Part shown: positions 35,199 to 47,749 of the stretch, piece by piece
Numbering within the stretch: position 1 is the first letter of the stretch
How the letters are laid out: every line of letters starts with the position of its first letter
DNA from: Smallanthus sonchifolius
Lineage: Eukaryota > Streptophyta > Magnoliopsida > Asterales > Asteraceae
DNA length: 64,000 nt
Assembly: GCA_023525975.1 (NCBI GenBank)
Contig: CM042042.1
Span: 6,207,501-6,271,500 of the forward strand
Direction of reading: 5' to 3'
Notes under the pieces: model-generated
The model's input: only the letters and a program-made list of their open reading frames with translations
Databases searched by the model: none
Told to the model about the DNA's origin: nothing
Position numbers and translations under genes: made by a program

Positions 35199-36813
35199 AT
35201 GCTGGAAACCGAGCTCTATTCTTCTAGAATCTTCTCGCACTTTCGTGAAGATTGCGGTGATGAAGAGCTTTCTGTTCTTCCAAGGCATACAAAAGTTATT
35301 GTTACGGGAAATAATCGAACAAAGTCGGTTTTGGTTGGTCTTCAAGGCATTGTGAAGAAAGCTGTTGGTCTTGGTGGCTGGCATTGGCTGGTACTCTCTT
35401 TAACTGTTTTTTTTTATTGTAGTTTATTTTTGAATCTTTTGACAATATAAATGAACAAGAAAAAGAAAAACTTAGCATACTGAAATAATTAAGAATCAAA
35501 TCATGTTTTTGAATTTTTTAAGATTTTCTTTTTGTGGGTCTCATTTATATGATGATAGTATAATGAAGAGATTGTGGGTCCTACTGCGTGTCTATTGTTT
35601 TTTCAGGTTTTGAAGAATGGGGTGGAAGTGAAGCTACAAAGGAATGCTTTGAGTGTTCTTGAACCTCCGACGGGTCATGAAGAAGATGGTGATTTTGAAT
35701 TTTATAATTCTAGCTGTGGTTCGGATGTGGGTGAAAAAGACAATATATTTTGTAAGTTTATACTAAGAATTGTCCAAAAGCCTTTGCATGAACATGAATT
35801 TGTTTCCTTCAAGTTCTTTGAAACCCATTTGCAATTTTCATTTCTTTTATTTTGTTATGGCAGCTGCTGCTATGGAGTTTAGCAAAGCGAACAAGCCCAG
35901 GGTTCGGTACACAAGACCATGGAGCCCGTCCCCATCGATGAAGCCTGTTATTCGTGGTGGTTGCAGAGAAACTCAATCCAATAACAATTCATGTCATTCA
36001 GTAAGTAGATAAGAAAACATCCCTTGTATAGTTTTCTTGAAAAAAGGAAACACTTTTTTGAATGAAACACAATCAAGATGTAATTTTGACTTTTTTGGTC
36101 AAAAGGTATATATTTTCAACTTCCTCATATGGTCAGTTATTTGAACCTCTAAACAAAATTCAATAACTAGAACAAAGTTTGTAACATATGCCATGGAGAT
36201 AACCATTGCAGTTGGTAAAATTGCAATAGAATTTATATGAAAGCTTCGATAAAAAGTGGCATGTTTGACTCCTACCTAAATAGTCAAAATGCAAGCAACA
36301 CGTTTGAAAAGCACACTACTTTTACTTGGGTTGTAAGCATTTGGTGGAAATCAGTTGTTATATCATATCTTGCATGTGTTTTTAGTTTTTATTTAAATTT
36401 ATCGGTTCTTTCCTGTGTTTGACCAGAAAGTCAATTTCGCAAAGCTTGGAAGCAACACACTGACGCGATATTATAGCACCTTCAACCTTGTAAGTCAACT
36501 CCCTCCCCACACCCACACACACACACAAACATTCATGACCTCATTTTGGAACTGATCTAATCTGTTTAGGGAAATATTCATTCTAATCCCACAAAGGAAC
36601 AGCTGGTTAATGCCATCCAAAAGCATTTTGCTTCACAGGTATCTCACACAGATGCTAGAAAACACACACAAATTTAGGTTTTATGGTGATTTTGAAACTG
36701 ATTTATGTGTGTTTTTCATACAACAGAAAGTGAGTGAAGTGGAAGTGATAATGGAGTTCATTCATGCTGCAAAAAGACAAAAATCTGGAAGAACACAGAG
36801 GGATCAAAGTTGA
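35199..36813 (+). CDS. SAP30-like histone deacetylase complex subunit (AFR1/AFR2 type)
   Basis: Six exons: 35199-35390, 35607-35751, 35864-36000, 36427-36489, 36570-36638 and 36727-36813. All are GT-AG and join in frame to 230 aa. The N-terminal half has LSVLPRHTKVIVTGNNRTKS and VGLQGIVKKAVGLGGWHWL, then VEVKLQRNALSVLEPPTG: the zinc-finger-like region of plant SAP30 homologues. The C-terminal part (KLGSNTLTRYYSTFNL, NPTKEQLVNAIQKHF, VEVIMEFIHAAKRQK) is the Sin3-binding SAP30 domain. In Arabidopsis, AFR1/AFR2 act in a Sin3-HDAC complex, including at FT; that role here is inferred from similarity. The middle linker (about residues 100-155) is low-complexity and basic. It converges on the beta-adaptin gene 889 bp away. 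Confidence 0.93.
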
Positions 36814-37702
36814 GAGGATCCTTGTGAAATCTAATCGTACACATATCATGTAGTTTAAGCTAACCGTTTTAGCCCTTACTTAAGAACCAAGTAACCCCAG
36901 AGATAGGAAAGCTTAGTTGTGAATCGATTTGGTACTCCCTGCTTGATCTTTAACCCTGTAATGTTCTTCGCATGTGTCGGTTTATAGAGTCTAAATTCCT
37001 CTATCATATCCATGTTGAATGTGTTTAAAACATCTTTTGGAGTTTGTCATGTCTTTATAACTTGGTGGATGTGATATGATGCATAGAGTCAAGAAAATCA
37101 TGAGCATTTGATGAAGTTTAAGTCCCGAATCGGTACGCTATTGGTTAACTCTCGAACATGTTTATTAATATGAAGAAATCTCTCTAAAACTTAATTACAA
37201 TGTTAAACTATGCCTCGGTTTATAGGTTTATATAGACTACTAACTCTAGTCTATTCAATTACCATACAAATTGTATTTAATATTAAAATATAAACAACCT
37301 AAACCTACTCAAATAAGAACAAGTAAATCAAATATAAATAATGGTAAATAGATTTCTTTTAGTTCAAAAACAGAGATTACTCGTCTTTGAAATAATAAAT
37401 AATAGTAATCCGATCTCAACACCCAAAAATAACACAATACATTGATGTTTGTCTATAATTTGCCCGAAACTAGTTGAAAGTTACGACTTCAATGTCTTTC
37501 TTGATCTTTACAAGAACAATAATAAATTTAAGGAAAACAGCAGTTGGAAAAAATCAAATCACCATGGCTGTAAACAAGTCAAACTTCTAGAAAATTATTC
37601 AGCCTAATCAAGTCAAACTTTATAAACTCCCACACAACATTCACTAAAATATGAACGGTTTCCACGGGAATGATAGCCGAGGAAACCAACATATGACACG
37701 AA
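36814..37702. other. Convergent 3' intergenic region
   Basis: Holds the 3' UTRs and terminators of the AFR-like gene (plus) and beta-adaptin (minus). No element or further gene seen. Confidence 0.6.
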
Positions 37703-40700
37703 TCACGCCCCGAGGAGAGTCTCAAGTGCTTCAAAGAATAACGGAGCCATTTCGGGGCTCGGAGATTTGATAGCACACTTGAGCCCTGGAACACCAATGA
37801 CTGCTGTAAGTTCAATCAAGAAAGGGATTCCTTTCGGGATTTTGGCTGAGAGATATAAAACCTCCTGATTCCCGTTCTTACGTTTCGCGATAAAGAACAT
37901 GTTGGAAGAACTCAACAGTTCTATAGTCGCCTCCACGTTGTTTATCACAATACCTGCAATATCCTTTGACACCTCATTCGAATCCGGTAATGACTTCCAT
38001 GTCTGCAATAAAATTCACCCAAACATCAGGTTTCGCATGTGTGTTAATGCATGTGAAACTTGGTTTTTGAAAAACGTGAGGCGCTACGAGGCATTTAGGT
38101 CACAAAATACGAGGCATGGCTCCATGCACAACCAGATAAGCTTTATGTACAACCAAAAGCAGCAGCATACGTCTCATCTTTTGTTACACATTGGCCTTTT
38201 TATCAAGAAAACCGCTTGTGAACTTTTCATCCCTTTGGTTGTTTTTTTTACATACCAGCCTCCTACAGACCCTAAATTTGACCCAGATGTACATGAGGCA
38301 CCGCCTCAAAGCCCTGAGGCGTTTTCCCCGTCGCCTCACGCCCCACGTGCATCAAGCATACTTTTTAAAACCAAGATGTGAAATAGAACAAGAATTTATG
38401 TTACCTCAAGGAATGTAGAGCGTTCCATTCTTCCATCCTCGGTGAGTAAAACAAGTAATGATACTCTATCACTGAAGTACCACACAGGCTGTTGATTGTT
38501 CTTAACTGCAACCTGCAAAAGAGAGTTAGGTGGACCGGGTGCTATATTTTGGAACAGAACCATAGGAAGAAGGGTTCTTGACGATGTTCCCGGTTGAATT
38601 TGTGGGACCTGACAAAGAAAATGTGTTACTCAGAAATCAGAATCAAAATACAAGATGCATATATTGCAGCTTAATAATGAATAATTGGTACCTGGAGCGG
38701 TCCACCAGCAGCAAGACCAAATGTATTTTTGTTGAATTGGATCATAAATCCATCAAGTGGGATGTTTGTGTTGTTCTCAAACATTATACTGTAAAATATC
38801 TGGCCATCCCTCCGTTCCAGCTGTGCACTAATTTCTAGACCTTGACCGGTTGCTGCTGGTAATAAAACAGGCAGAGGCGGCCTGTGATGGTAGCAAAACT
38901 GTTAGTGAATTTTTGCACATTTATTTAGCAGAGGTGGCAAGATGGGCCAATTAGGTTATTGGTCCCGGTCAAAACCGTCTATTTTTATAGTGGGTCGGTT
39001 TGGGTTGACCAATACACACTTTTTGTTAGTATTTTTCATAAAAAATACTTTTAAACAATTTTACTTATAAAAAGAATAATATTAATTCATAATACACTTT
39101 AAACGGCTTTCAACCAGTTTGGCACATTCTCCTTTTAGCTATTTTTTTTCTTCTGAAAATCATTTGACCCGTTTGAGATAAAACAAAACACAAATAGACC
39201 CATTAATAAGCAAATGGGCCGTTATTTTGGTATTATGCTAGCTTTACAAAATAAGTGAATGACACTTACCCTGCATCGGTTGCAGGTTGATCTACCGCAA
39301 CAATAGCATTAGTATCACCACCATCAAGACCCATAAGATCAAGTAAATCTGGCACAGGAGCAGGAGAGGCAGTTGGCGGCATAGCAGCGGCATAAGCAGT
39401 TGACGTAGCTGGTGAAGATGCAACACCATCAGAAACCAGTGTAGATGATGTTTCGGCATACCCGCCTTCAATACCCTCGGGAAACTCTTCTTCGTCGGTT
39501 CTTTGAACAGTCCTCACACGGGTTATAAATGTTTCAGGAGGTTTGTGATACACAGAAGATAAAGTAGCAATATTTGCAAGAAGCTCATCAAGAAGAGATG
39601 AATCATATTGATTTGAATCATCACTTATCACCGGTTTCTCAGCTAAAACAACATCTTTAGCAGCCTAATATATGTAATGCAAGTCATTAGAATAATAAGA
39701 TTTACAAGTAGTAACATTTTTGAAGAAATGAATCATAATTATGAACCTCAGGATCAGTTGAAAGAAGCCGCCAATATATGTAAGCACGATCGCGTAGATC
39801 TGGATTGTCAGTTTCCACTGTGGCATTATTCAAAACAACCTATGAAGACAACAATAAACTTGAAATAAGATCCACCTAAACAGAAATACAGATTACAAAG
39901 ATTAACAATTTAAAAACCTTAATTGATAAGATGAACTTCAAAGAGTATTTAGAAAACAAAATATGTTACGTTTTATTTTTATTTATTTTTATTATTATTT
40001 AGTCAATTAGGTTAAGGGGGTTAGTGGCTATTATTGTTAGTTGGGGGTGTCTTTAGTATTTTGTTTGATTATATATTTGGTATCGAATCATGAATGAAAT
40101 CATCAGATTGTTTGAGTTATTCTCTTCTTCTAATTCTTAGCTTTTCTTCTCCAATTCTGGTTTAACCCTATCAAGGGTATCAGAGCTTTCTCCAGGCGAT
40201 CCTAATCGGATTCGCTACCGCTACCATGATGAACACCCGTAATCAAGATGAAGACAAGGCTCTCAAGGATCATGACAAGGTGATTTCTGACCTCCGGGCA
40301 ACCCTAGCCGCCATCATGAAACAACAGGATCAAGCGATGAAACAACAGGAACAGATAATGGCGGCATTAGGATTGGATCCAACCGGTTCGAAGCAGAAAC
40401 AAGCTTCAGCCGCGTCATCCACACTACCCGTGTCGTCTACACCAAATCTAGCCAAGAAAACCGATCCCCAACCTGCTCCGCCTACACCTAAAATAGTCCC
40501 ACAACCCGTAACATCCATCAAGGTTGCACCAAAAACTGCCCAAAAATCTACGCGAGCAACCCCTTCAACCTCCCCAAACCGGCACCCAAAACGACCGCTA
40601 ACAATTACACCTGTACCATTTCCAAAAACCGCACCATCAGTGGTTCTGAGCCTATTGAAACCGGTGTCCGCAAAAGAAAGAATCGACACCGATAGGCGAT

Positions 40701-43700
40701 GCAACCGATAGACGTGAATGGCATCCACCGTGGCGTCTCATTGACACAACCCCGAATGCCATTGGACGAACTGAATGGCGTCCACCGTGGAACGGGTCAA
40801 CCCAAAGTGTCCTTGGATGTTGCAATTTTTTTTCCGTTAATTTGTGATTCTTGAGGTCAAGAATGTTTTTAAGTAGGGAGTATTGTTACGTTTTATTTTT
40901 ATTTATTTTTATTATTATTTAGTCAATTAGGTTAAGGGAGTTAGTGGCTATTATTGTTAGTTGGGGGTGTCTTTAGTATTTTGTTTGATTATATATTTGG
41001 TATCGAATCATGAATGAAATCATCAGATTGTTTGAGTTATTCTCTTCTCCTAATTCTTAGCTTTTCTTCTCCAATTCTGGTTTAACCCTATCAAAATATT
41101 ACCTGAATCATTTGCTGTGGTCCTTCAGTTGGCTTTTTAAGAAAAAGTTTGACCGTGGCAGTCAATAACTGTAATTGGACTTGTGCAGGTTCTTCAGGGA
41201 AACTCTCCAGAAAGCTTTCAAGAAGCTCGTCCGCATTATCAATTCTTTCAGCATATTCACCAATTATCCAAATCATTGATGCCTGTTAAAAAATAATAAT
41301 AAAATAAATAAATATCAATTGGTAAGTTTTCACACATATTAAAACTTAGAACTCTAGAATTCCAAAATACCTTGGCCTCTGGCTCATCTAAAGTGTCCAA
41401 GCTCTCACAAAGTGTAGCAATGATAGATTCATAACTGAGGTGAAAATTTTAGTTAAGACAGAATTTTGAAAAGTATAAAATAAAACATTCATGATTAATA
41501 TGTTGGTTAACAAATGGAGAAACAAAAACTTACGTGTTGGGGTATCTTCTAAAAATATCCTTAATGACTATAATAGCCTCTTGAATGACATAATTTACTT
41601 TAATTTTGATCAGCTCTAGAAGAACACTAATGCAACGCTCAGCTGCTCTCTCTAACTTGATAGCACAACGCCCAATAGCACGGACAGCTTTTCTCACAAA
41701 ATCAACATCTACTTCTGTAGCATATTCTTTAAACTCCAATAAAACCTGCATTATCAAATCCATTTAACAAAAAAATAGGCTAGACAACTCTGACCCGTTT
41801 ACCTAAATGGTACTGATGGGGTTATGTTTTACCTCTAATCGGGTAAAATTAAAAAAGAAAAGATAGGTTAAAGGCAAACAGGTCAAAAGCCTCCCGAGTC
41901 CTGACGTGTATTTTTAATGAAGAAAACCTCGTAAATCAAAATACATATATATTATTATCGAAACAATATAACTTCTGTAATTATATTTGAGTATTTGACT
42001 CACCTATTATTTATAAAAGAACAAATAACTTTGGACAAAAGGTTTTTGAGGCCAACCTAGCCTGACCCATACCAGAATTACCCATTTTGACATGTTAACT
42101 GACCTGCCTGATCCAGTACGTTTTACCACCTCTTAGCATATATACTAATGACATAATTAGCATTTAGATAACTCTAGTTAGGGGTGTCATTTTTACCCGA
42201 ATACCGAACCCGACCCGATTAAGACAAAACCCGAACAACCCGAGCCCGTTTAAAATGGAACCCGAACCCGAAGAAAGTATTCGTTTTGGTAATTGGGTTA
42301 AAAAAAGTTTAATCGGGTTAACCCGATTAACCCAAATAATAAAAATATTTTTATTAATAATATTTATTTGTAACCTTAGCAACCATTATTATTTTATTTG
42401 ACTTTTTTTTAATATATAAGTGGAAACGGACGAGCGAACGTGAACGTTGTTAAGAAGTTTATTTGTTGATACAGTTTGACGTTTTCTTTTTAGTTTATAA
42501 CGATTGGTTGATACGGTTTGATTTTATGCTTATTTTATTTGGTATTTTTTTTATTATATACGTGTTTAGTGCATGAGTTTGAATGAAAAGTCATTATTGC
42601 AGGTGTTTTTATTTGACATTTTGAGCTTATTATTTGATAAATATCATGTTAAGTTAAATTATAAAGTATGCATTACAACTTGTATTTAGAAACCCGAATA
42701 CCGAATAACCCGACCCGAATAACCCGAAACCGAATAACCCAAAACTGATTAACCCGAATTTTATTTGGGTCGGTAAACGGATAGGATTCTTATAACAAAA
42801 AACCCCAATAACCATTATTATTTTATTTGACTTTTTTTTAATATATAAGTGGAAACGGACGAGCGAACGTGAACGTGACAATTTGAAGAGTGAACGTTGT
42901 TAAGAAGTTTATTTGTTGATACAGTTTGACGTTTTCTTTTTAGTTTATAACGATTGGTTGATACGGTTTGATTTTATGCTTATTTTATTTGGTATTTTTT
43001 AATTATATACGTTTTAGTGCATGAGTTTGAATGAAAAATCATTATTGCAGGTGTTTTTATTTGACATTTTGAGCTTATTATTTGATAAATATCATGTTAA
43101 GTTAAATTATAAAGTATGCATTACAACTTGTATTCAGAAACCCGAATACCGATTAATCCGACCCGAATAAACCCGAAACCGAATAACCCGAAACTGATTA
43201 ACCCGAATTTTATTTGGGTCGGTAAAAGGGTAGGATTCTTATAACAAAAAACCCGAATAACCCGAACCGAATAACCCGAAACCCGATTAAAAAACCCGAA
43301 GAACACTCCTAACTCTAGTCACCTGGTCAATATTCCTATCTGACGCAAGCTTTATCATGATCTCTAACTTTTCCATCTTCACATAAATCGGATCATTGTA
43401 CTTGCAGAAGAACACCTACAAAGTAGGTGTGATTTAGATGGTATATCTTAATTTCTATGAGAATGGTGGTCAAAGAAGAAAATGTTAAATCACGATACCT
43501 TAATTTCATGGGCAAGGATTGTGGGACGCCGTTGTACAATAAGGTTGATGTTCCTTAATGCAACATATTGAATCTCAGGTTCTGCAGAGAGTAATGTTAC
43601 AAGAGGAGGAGCCATTTTCTTGCAAAGGTTCCGAATCACATCTGGACTAGTGATGGGTTCCATTTGTTGAAGGATCATCTTTTAAGGAAATCATGTAACA

Positions 43701-46422
43701 ATTAAGACAAGAAAAATCAGAACATGAGTATAGGAGAAATACTAGAGGTGACCACTTCGACACATTTTACTAATGATGGGTAGTTTTTGGGTGTGTTTTA
43801 TTTCAAACTGGTCAAATGAAAATAATTGGCTAAAAACAGAATGGTTCAAATGGGCTGAAGAGATCAATCAGGCAGAATGTCACCCATAGTCTATTACAAA
43901 TGCATACAACCTCCTAAAATTGTTTTCAATCAAAGATGTAGATTATTCTATTTTTATAAGCATATTTAATGCATTTATTTATATACAGAAGTTTAAAGAC
44001 ATGGACAAAAGAGTGTCGGCATGTCAACCCAACCCGTTTCGACTAGTACCAAAAACTGCCCATTTCAGCACAAAGGCACAAACCATTGTGACAAGTTGCA
44101 CAGGTCACCCTTCACATCTAACAAATACATAGGAAAAATAAGCAAATCCACCTTAACAGCTGAAAGAACAACAGCAGAATTTGCATGTTGTAGTCTTGGA
44201 GTGACTCTCTCTACAATATTTTCAGCTTCACGAGCATCCGCTGCCTTGTACTTGGAAAGAGCATCTAATATGAAAACTTGACCCCACCTGTCGTCATGTT
44301 GATTGATAACAATTACAAACACAAAATAATAAAGGATAGAAAATATGACAATACAAAGTACATATTACCAACCACACTATAATATATAATTTCAAGAATC
44401 ATACTCACTCAGTGCATTCATTTAGAGCAGTAAGAAGCTTTGTAAGTATATTGCTGGTGATCGCAAAGACGGGTTTACTGCTGTTATCTTGAATTTCTGC
44501 AAGAGCTGCAACAGCATTCGCTACAACCATAGGGTTATTGTCGGATATCAAATCCTTGAGACCTTCCAGAAAGCCCCTATCTTCAACTAACTCGGCATTA
44601 ATGTCATAAAGTTTAGCAACACATATAGCTGCTGTCTTTCGAACATAAGGATCATCATCCTGATAATAAAGAACATAAAGATGCCCGCAGAGAGAGTAGA
44701 AAGTTAAATCTTTTAAAGCTACTAGGTTAATCAATAATTAAAGATTTCAAAAACAGAGACACATGTTACCTTCAGACACCTCTCCAGGGGATCGCAAAGA
44801 TATTCTGTAATTTTATCAACTCGGATGCATCCCATTGTTCGAACAGCTAAAGCACGAATCAAAGGATTTGGGTCCTGTGTATCCTGTAAAATTCATTTTA
44901 CAAATCCTATAAGAAATTCACTACAGAGATCTGAGGTCTTTTTTTAAGAGAATGATTTTAGTGCTTATCCTTGACATGCTCAAGATACTCAAATAAAAAG
45001 AAGTAGAATATAACCCAAAAAAACTATTTCATTCACTAGCAAAAGGTGTGATGACAGCACTAAAAATTTCAACTAATAAAAGTCCTTCACTAGTAAGACA
45101 ACCAAGTAGCAATTTCCATCTTATACAGGATTAGGACCGAATTCTACATTGCCTCGCAAGACTTAGGATACATCACTATCAATGGATCATACACATGTGC
45201 ACACTAGTTAGATGATAAACTTGAAGGGCACATGAATAATACTTCAATTAGAAGTAGATCAACAAAATAAGTGTAATTGGAAGGATCACAAAAAAGACAC
45301 TAAAATAATAATCTGGTGATCAACAGCATAGTGAATGGTCGACCTCATCTTTTTTCACATCAAACTAAGCAACTGGTCTCTCAAGGCAAAAACATAGTTT
45401 GGTTACTTTATTAATTTACTTAACAATGACTGATTATACATGAGCATGTATAGTATGAATGAGCTTATTAGGAGTGGGATCACATTCCCCAGAGATAAAA
45501 CTTCAAGGAACAAACTTTAAGTAAAAACAGAGAATTATCCTGCTTCTTGCCTTTACAAATGTATTGACTGCAAGTATAGCCAGGTCAGGCTGACTTTTAG
45601 CATAATTGATGAGATACAGGTAGACAAGCTTTTTGAGCTCCAAATTTTCTGTCTGCATACAGTTTAGGACATCTGTGAATAGTGATGAGACATCCTTCCC
45701 AACCGTCATGGCAGCAATCACCTTCTTAACAGCATCTTTCCTCTTATCCTGGATATCAGGAAAAAAAACACACATCAAGTAATATAGCACTTAATTAACA
45801 GTTCACCTTATGCGAACGGAAGGATCTCAGGTTTCAATTGGAAGATTCATTGGTTCAGATTATAATTGGTTATACATATTATGTGCTTAGGTCCTAACTC
45901 CACAAATGCAATTATGCAAAGGTGTGCTTACAGTAATTAGGTGGTTCAATATGTGAGGCTATTGTGAAGTAGCACAGTGATTGAACATTTCAAACTTCTA
46001 AGAAGATGAAGTAACTAACTACATGAAGGAAATCGAAGCTTATGTTCGTTACAGTAGATTTCTAGGTTAATAATTCATGTAGTGATTAGAATCAAAGTAT
46101 CAAACTCTTCTAATTTATGAAAAGGATTTACAATAAGCAACTTGAAACGACCTAATTGAATAATGGCATATCACGGTTACAGATCTGGCATGATGATAAA
46201 TTTCTAAGCGGATTTGAAACAACAGAACGAAGTTTTAAGAATTTTAGCTAATTTCTCATCAGATCAGTCTGTAAATCTATAAATAAGGTATGCAGATGTG
46301 TAAATTTGTACGCGTAGAGGAAGCAGATGCGATACCTTGTACTGTGAATTGAGTTCTTCTTTAAGCTCAGGGATTTCTCCCTTTTTAGTTGTGGAGAAGT
46401 ACTTGGAATCGTGTCCGCTCAT
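37703..46422 (-). CDS. Beta-adaptin, large subunit of clathrin adaptor complexes AP-1/AP-2
   Basis: Plants use near-identical beta subunits in AP-1 and AP-2 for clathrin-coated vesicle formation at the trans-Golgi network and plasma membrane. Fifteen exons (46422-46336, 45748-45551, 44883-44770, 44659-44409, 44287-44152, 43678-43499, 43415-43323, 41745-41534, 41434-41371, 41282-41103, 39839-39747, 39664-39270, 38881-38692, 38608-38405, 38002-37703) join to 898 aa. Residues 1-535 are the armadillo-like trunk ([54 protein letters not shown]). About 580-680 is the hinge with DLLDLMGLD (642-650), like a clathrin-box motif. About 690-898 is the two-part appendage. It resembles Arabidopsis At4g11380 and At4g23460; I cannot say which. 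Intron 2 has a GC donor. Three introns carry transposon insertions, yet all exons are intact. Confidence 0.96.
38059..38375. mobile_element. 317-bp hAT-type MITE in beta-adaptin intron 14
   Basis: Ends CTTGGTTTTTGAAAAACG and, inverted, CTTGGTTTTAAAAAGTA. It is flanked by a perfect 8-bp duplication ATGTGAAA (38051-38058 and 38376-38383). The subterminal regions carry GAGGCG/CGCCTC words. It sits in the intron between 38404 and 38003. Confidence 0.85.
39964..41093 (+). mobile_element. Non-autonomous LTR retrotransposon (1130 bp) in beta-adaptin intron 10
   Basis: Two 210-bp LTRs (39964-40173 and 40884-41093) start TGTTACG and end CCTATCA, differing at only two positions. A perfect 5-bp duplication AAATA flanks the element (39959-39963 and 41094-41098). 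GGTATCAGAGC (40176-40186) just after the 5' LTR matches the usual initiator tRNA-Met primer site, and AAGTAGGGAG (40871-40880) is the polypurine tract. The interior is only ~710 bp and encodes no pol, so it must be moved by another element. It lies antisense to the host gene. Confidence 0.95.
40226..40711 (+). CDS. Truncated Gag-like ORF of the non-autonomous LTR element
   Basis: 161-aa frame starting [20 protein letters not shown], with a Gln/Lys-rich coiled-coil-like stretch ([20 protein letters not shown]) followed by Pro/Thr/Lys-rich sequence. This looks like the N-terminal part of a plant retrotransposon Gag. There is no zinc knuckle, protease or RT. Whether the protein is made is unknown. 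Confidence 0.6.
   Translation: MMNTRNQDEDKALKDHDKVISDLRATLAAIMKQQDQAMKQQEQIMAALGLDPTGSKQKQASAASSTLPVSSTPNLAKKTDPQPAPPTPKIVPQPVTSIKVAPKTAQKSTRATPSTSPNRHPKRPLTITPVPFPKTAPSVVLSLLKPVSAKERIDTDRRCNR
42179..43311. mobile_element. Non-autonomous hAT element (1133 bp) in beta-adaptin intron 7
   Basis: Starts TAGGGGTGTCATTT and ends GAACACTCCTA (inverted TAGGAGTGTTC), typical hAT ends. A perfect 8-bp duplication ACTCTAGT flanks it (42171-42178 and 43312-43319). The ends are packed with ACCCGAA/ACCCGATTAA words. The interior holds a tandem duplication: the block beginning ACCATTATTATTTTATTTG at 42382 recurs at 42811. No transposase ORF. Confidence 0.92.
42382..43250. repeat. Internal ~430-bp tandem duplication in the hAT element
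   Basis: Copies start at 42382 and 42811 and run through GGAAACGGACGAGCGAACGT, GTTTGACGTTTTCTTTTTAG and ending ACCCGAATTTTATTTGGG. They differ by a few substitutions and a short indel (an extra GACAATTTGAAGAGTGAACG segment in copy 2). Confidence 0.85.
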
Positions 46423-47749
46423 CTCTGCCGGTGATCGGAGTCAAAGACGGCGATTTGACGGAGCAAAAGATGGATTGCACGGAGGAATCTGACGGGGCTT
46501 GGATGGGGGAGGTGTGAAAAACTGAAAATGGAGATTGATGAAAACGGGAGATTTGAAAGAACAGACTAGATCCGACCCGAGTGGGAAACTGGTTTCCGTG
46601 GATATGAGATTTGGTGATATCTAACGCTGTTTTCCGTAACCACTACCCAAGTACTTGTTTACTTGAACCATATCCCGAGTCATATGCTTGAAAACTTTTA
46701 ATTTTTATTTTTATTTCATATATTTAGTATGTAGAAAATCATTTTTTTAGATATATATTGATGAAATTATTTATATTTTGTATGTTGTGAAGTATATATA
46801 TAAAATTTATAATGATGTAATTTATTTATGATGGTGTTTATATGTATGTAATTTATCATATTTTAATTTGTAATTAATGTTATATGAATAAAATTATACA
46901 ATAGTTACAATGATAAAATATATATGTATTTGAAAATCTCAACGGGTATTTTTTTAACTGTAGGTCCCGATACCCGATGGGTATTAGGTCGGGTATGAGA
47001 CACCATTTTACAACCGAGGTATGGAACTGTGATTATTAACACATGGCCTGAACCCGGCCCATTACCATCTCTAAAATCGAAATCGCATGTTTCATTCCAA
47101 ATCGCAAATCGAGATCCAGCATGACATCAGGTTCCAAAACCGAAAGTGTTGAATAATCACAGACTATTGATGCTTCGTAATTTATTACGCTTAACTTAAG
47201 GAAATTCTTGAAGCATTAATTTAAGTAGATTCGTCAAAGACTATTGATGCTTTGTAAAGTTCGCGTTGAACCCTAAATACAAGTATAAGCAAGACACTCG
47301 TCGTGTTAGTGTAACACACCTTTCCTCTAGCTACTTTTTGAACAGGTTAGGTGTCCTCAATGTGCAAGCATCACAAATGCTTAAAGGTATATAGTAAAAC
47401 ATACATGTTTTTATAATAATTATTTAGTAGGTGTAGAATTACAAGTCTTGCCTCTTTGACACACCCGAAAAGTTCAATAAAGATTAATTTTGGATAGTCC
47501 CTGTGTGACAGAAATATTGTCTCATTTAGGTTGTCACTCTTTAAGGATCATATATAGTTGTAGTGGGTTTGTGATGTATTGTATTCGGTTATATCGTGTT
47601 ACATATTTTGTTGTAATAGGTTATACCGAGTTTTATAATTCATATTTGATTACCATGTCTTATAAGAAATCATAGAGTTCTTAAGGAGTCATATTTAACA
47701 TAATAATAATAGTTCAGTAGCTACAAATATCATAACAAAATAAAAACAA
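46423..47749. other. Beta-adaptin promoter side and intergenic DNA
   Basis: 46423-46600 is the C/T-rich 5' UTR of beta-adaptin on minus. Beyond it the sequence is AT-rich with no gene. A CCCGATACCCGATGGGTATTAGG-like low-complexity stretch near 46965 resembles the subterminal words of the ACCCGA-type hAT elements. Confidence 0.45.

Noticed and set aside
38405..38608. Extra intron within beta-adaptin exon 14 (LLQ followed by GTTGCAGTTAAG)
   Set aside because: The GT-AG-like string is coding: [13 protein letters not shown] continues the appendage exactly as in the family.
40330..40728. 132-codon frame on minus within the LTR element
   Set aside because: Antisense shadow of the Gag-like frame.
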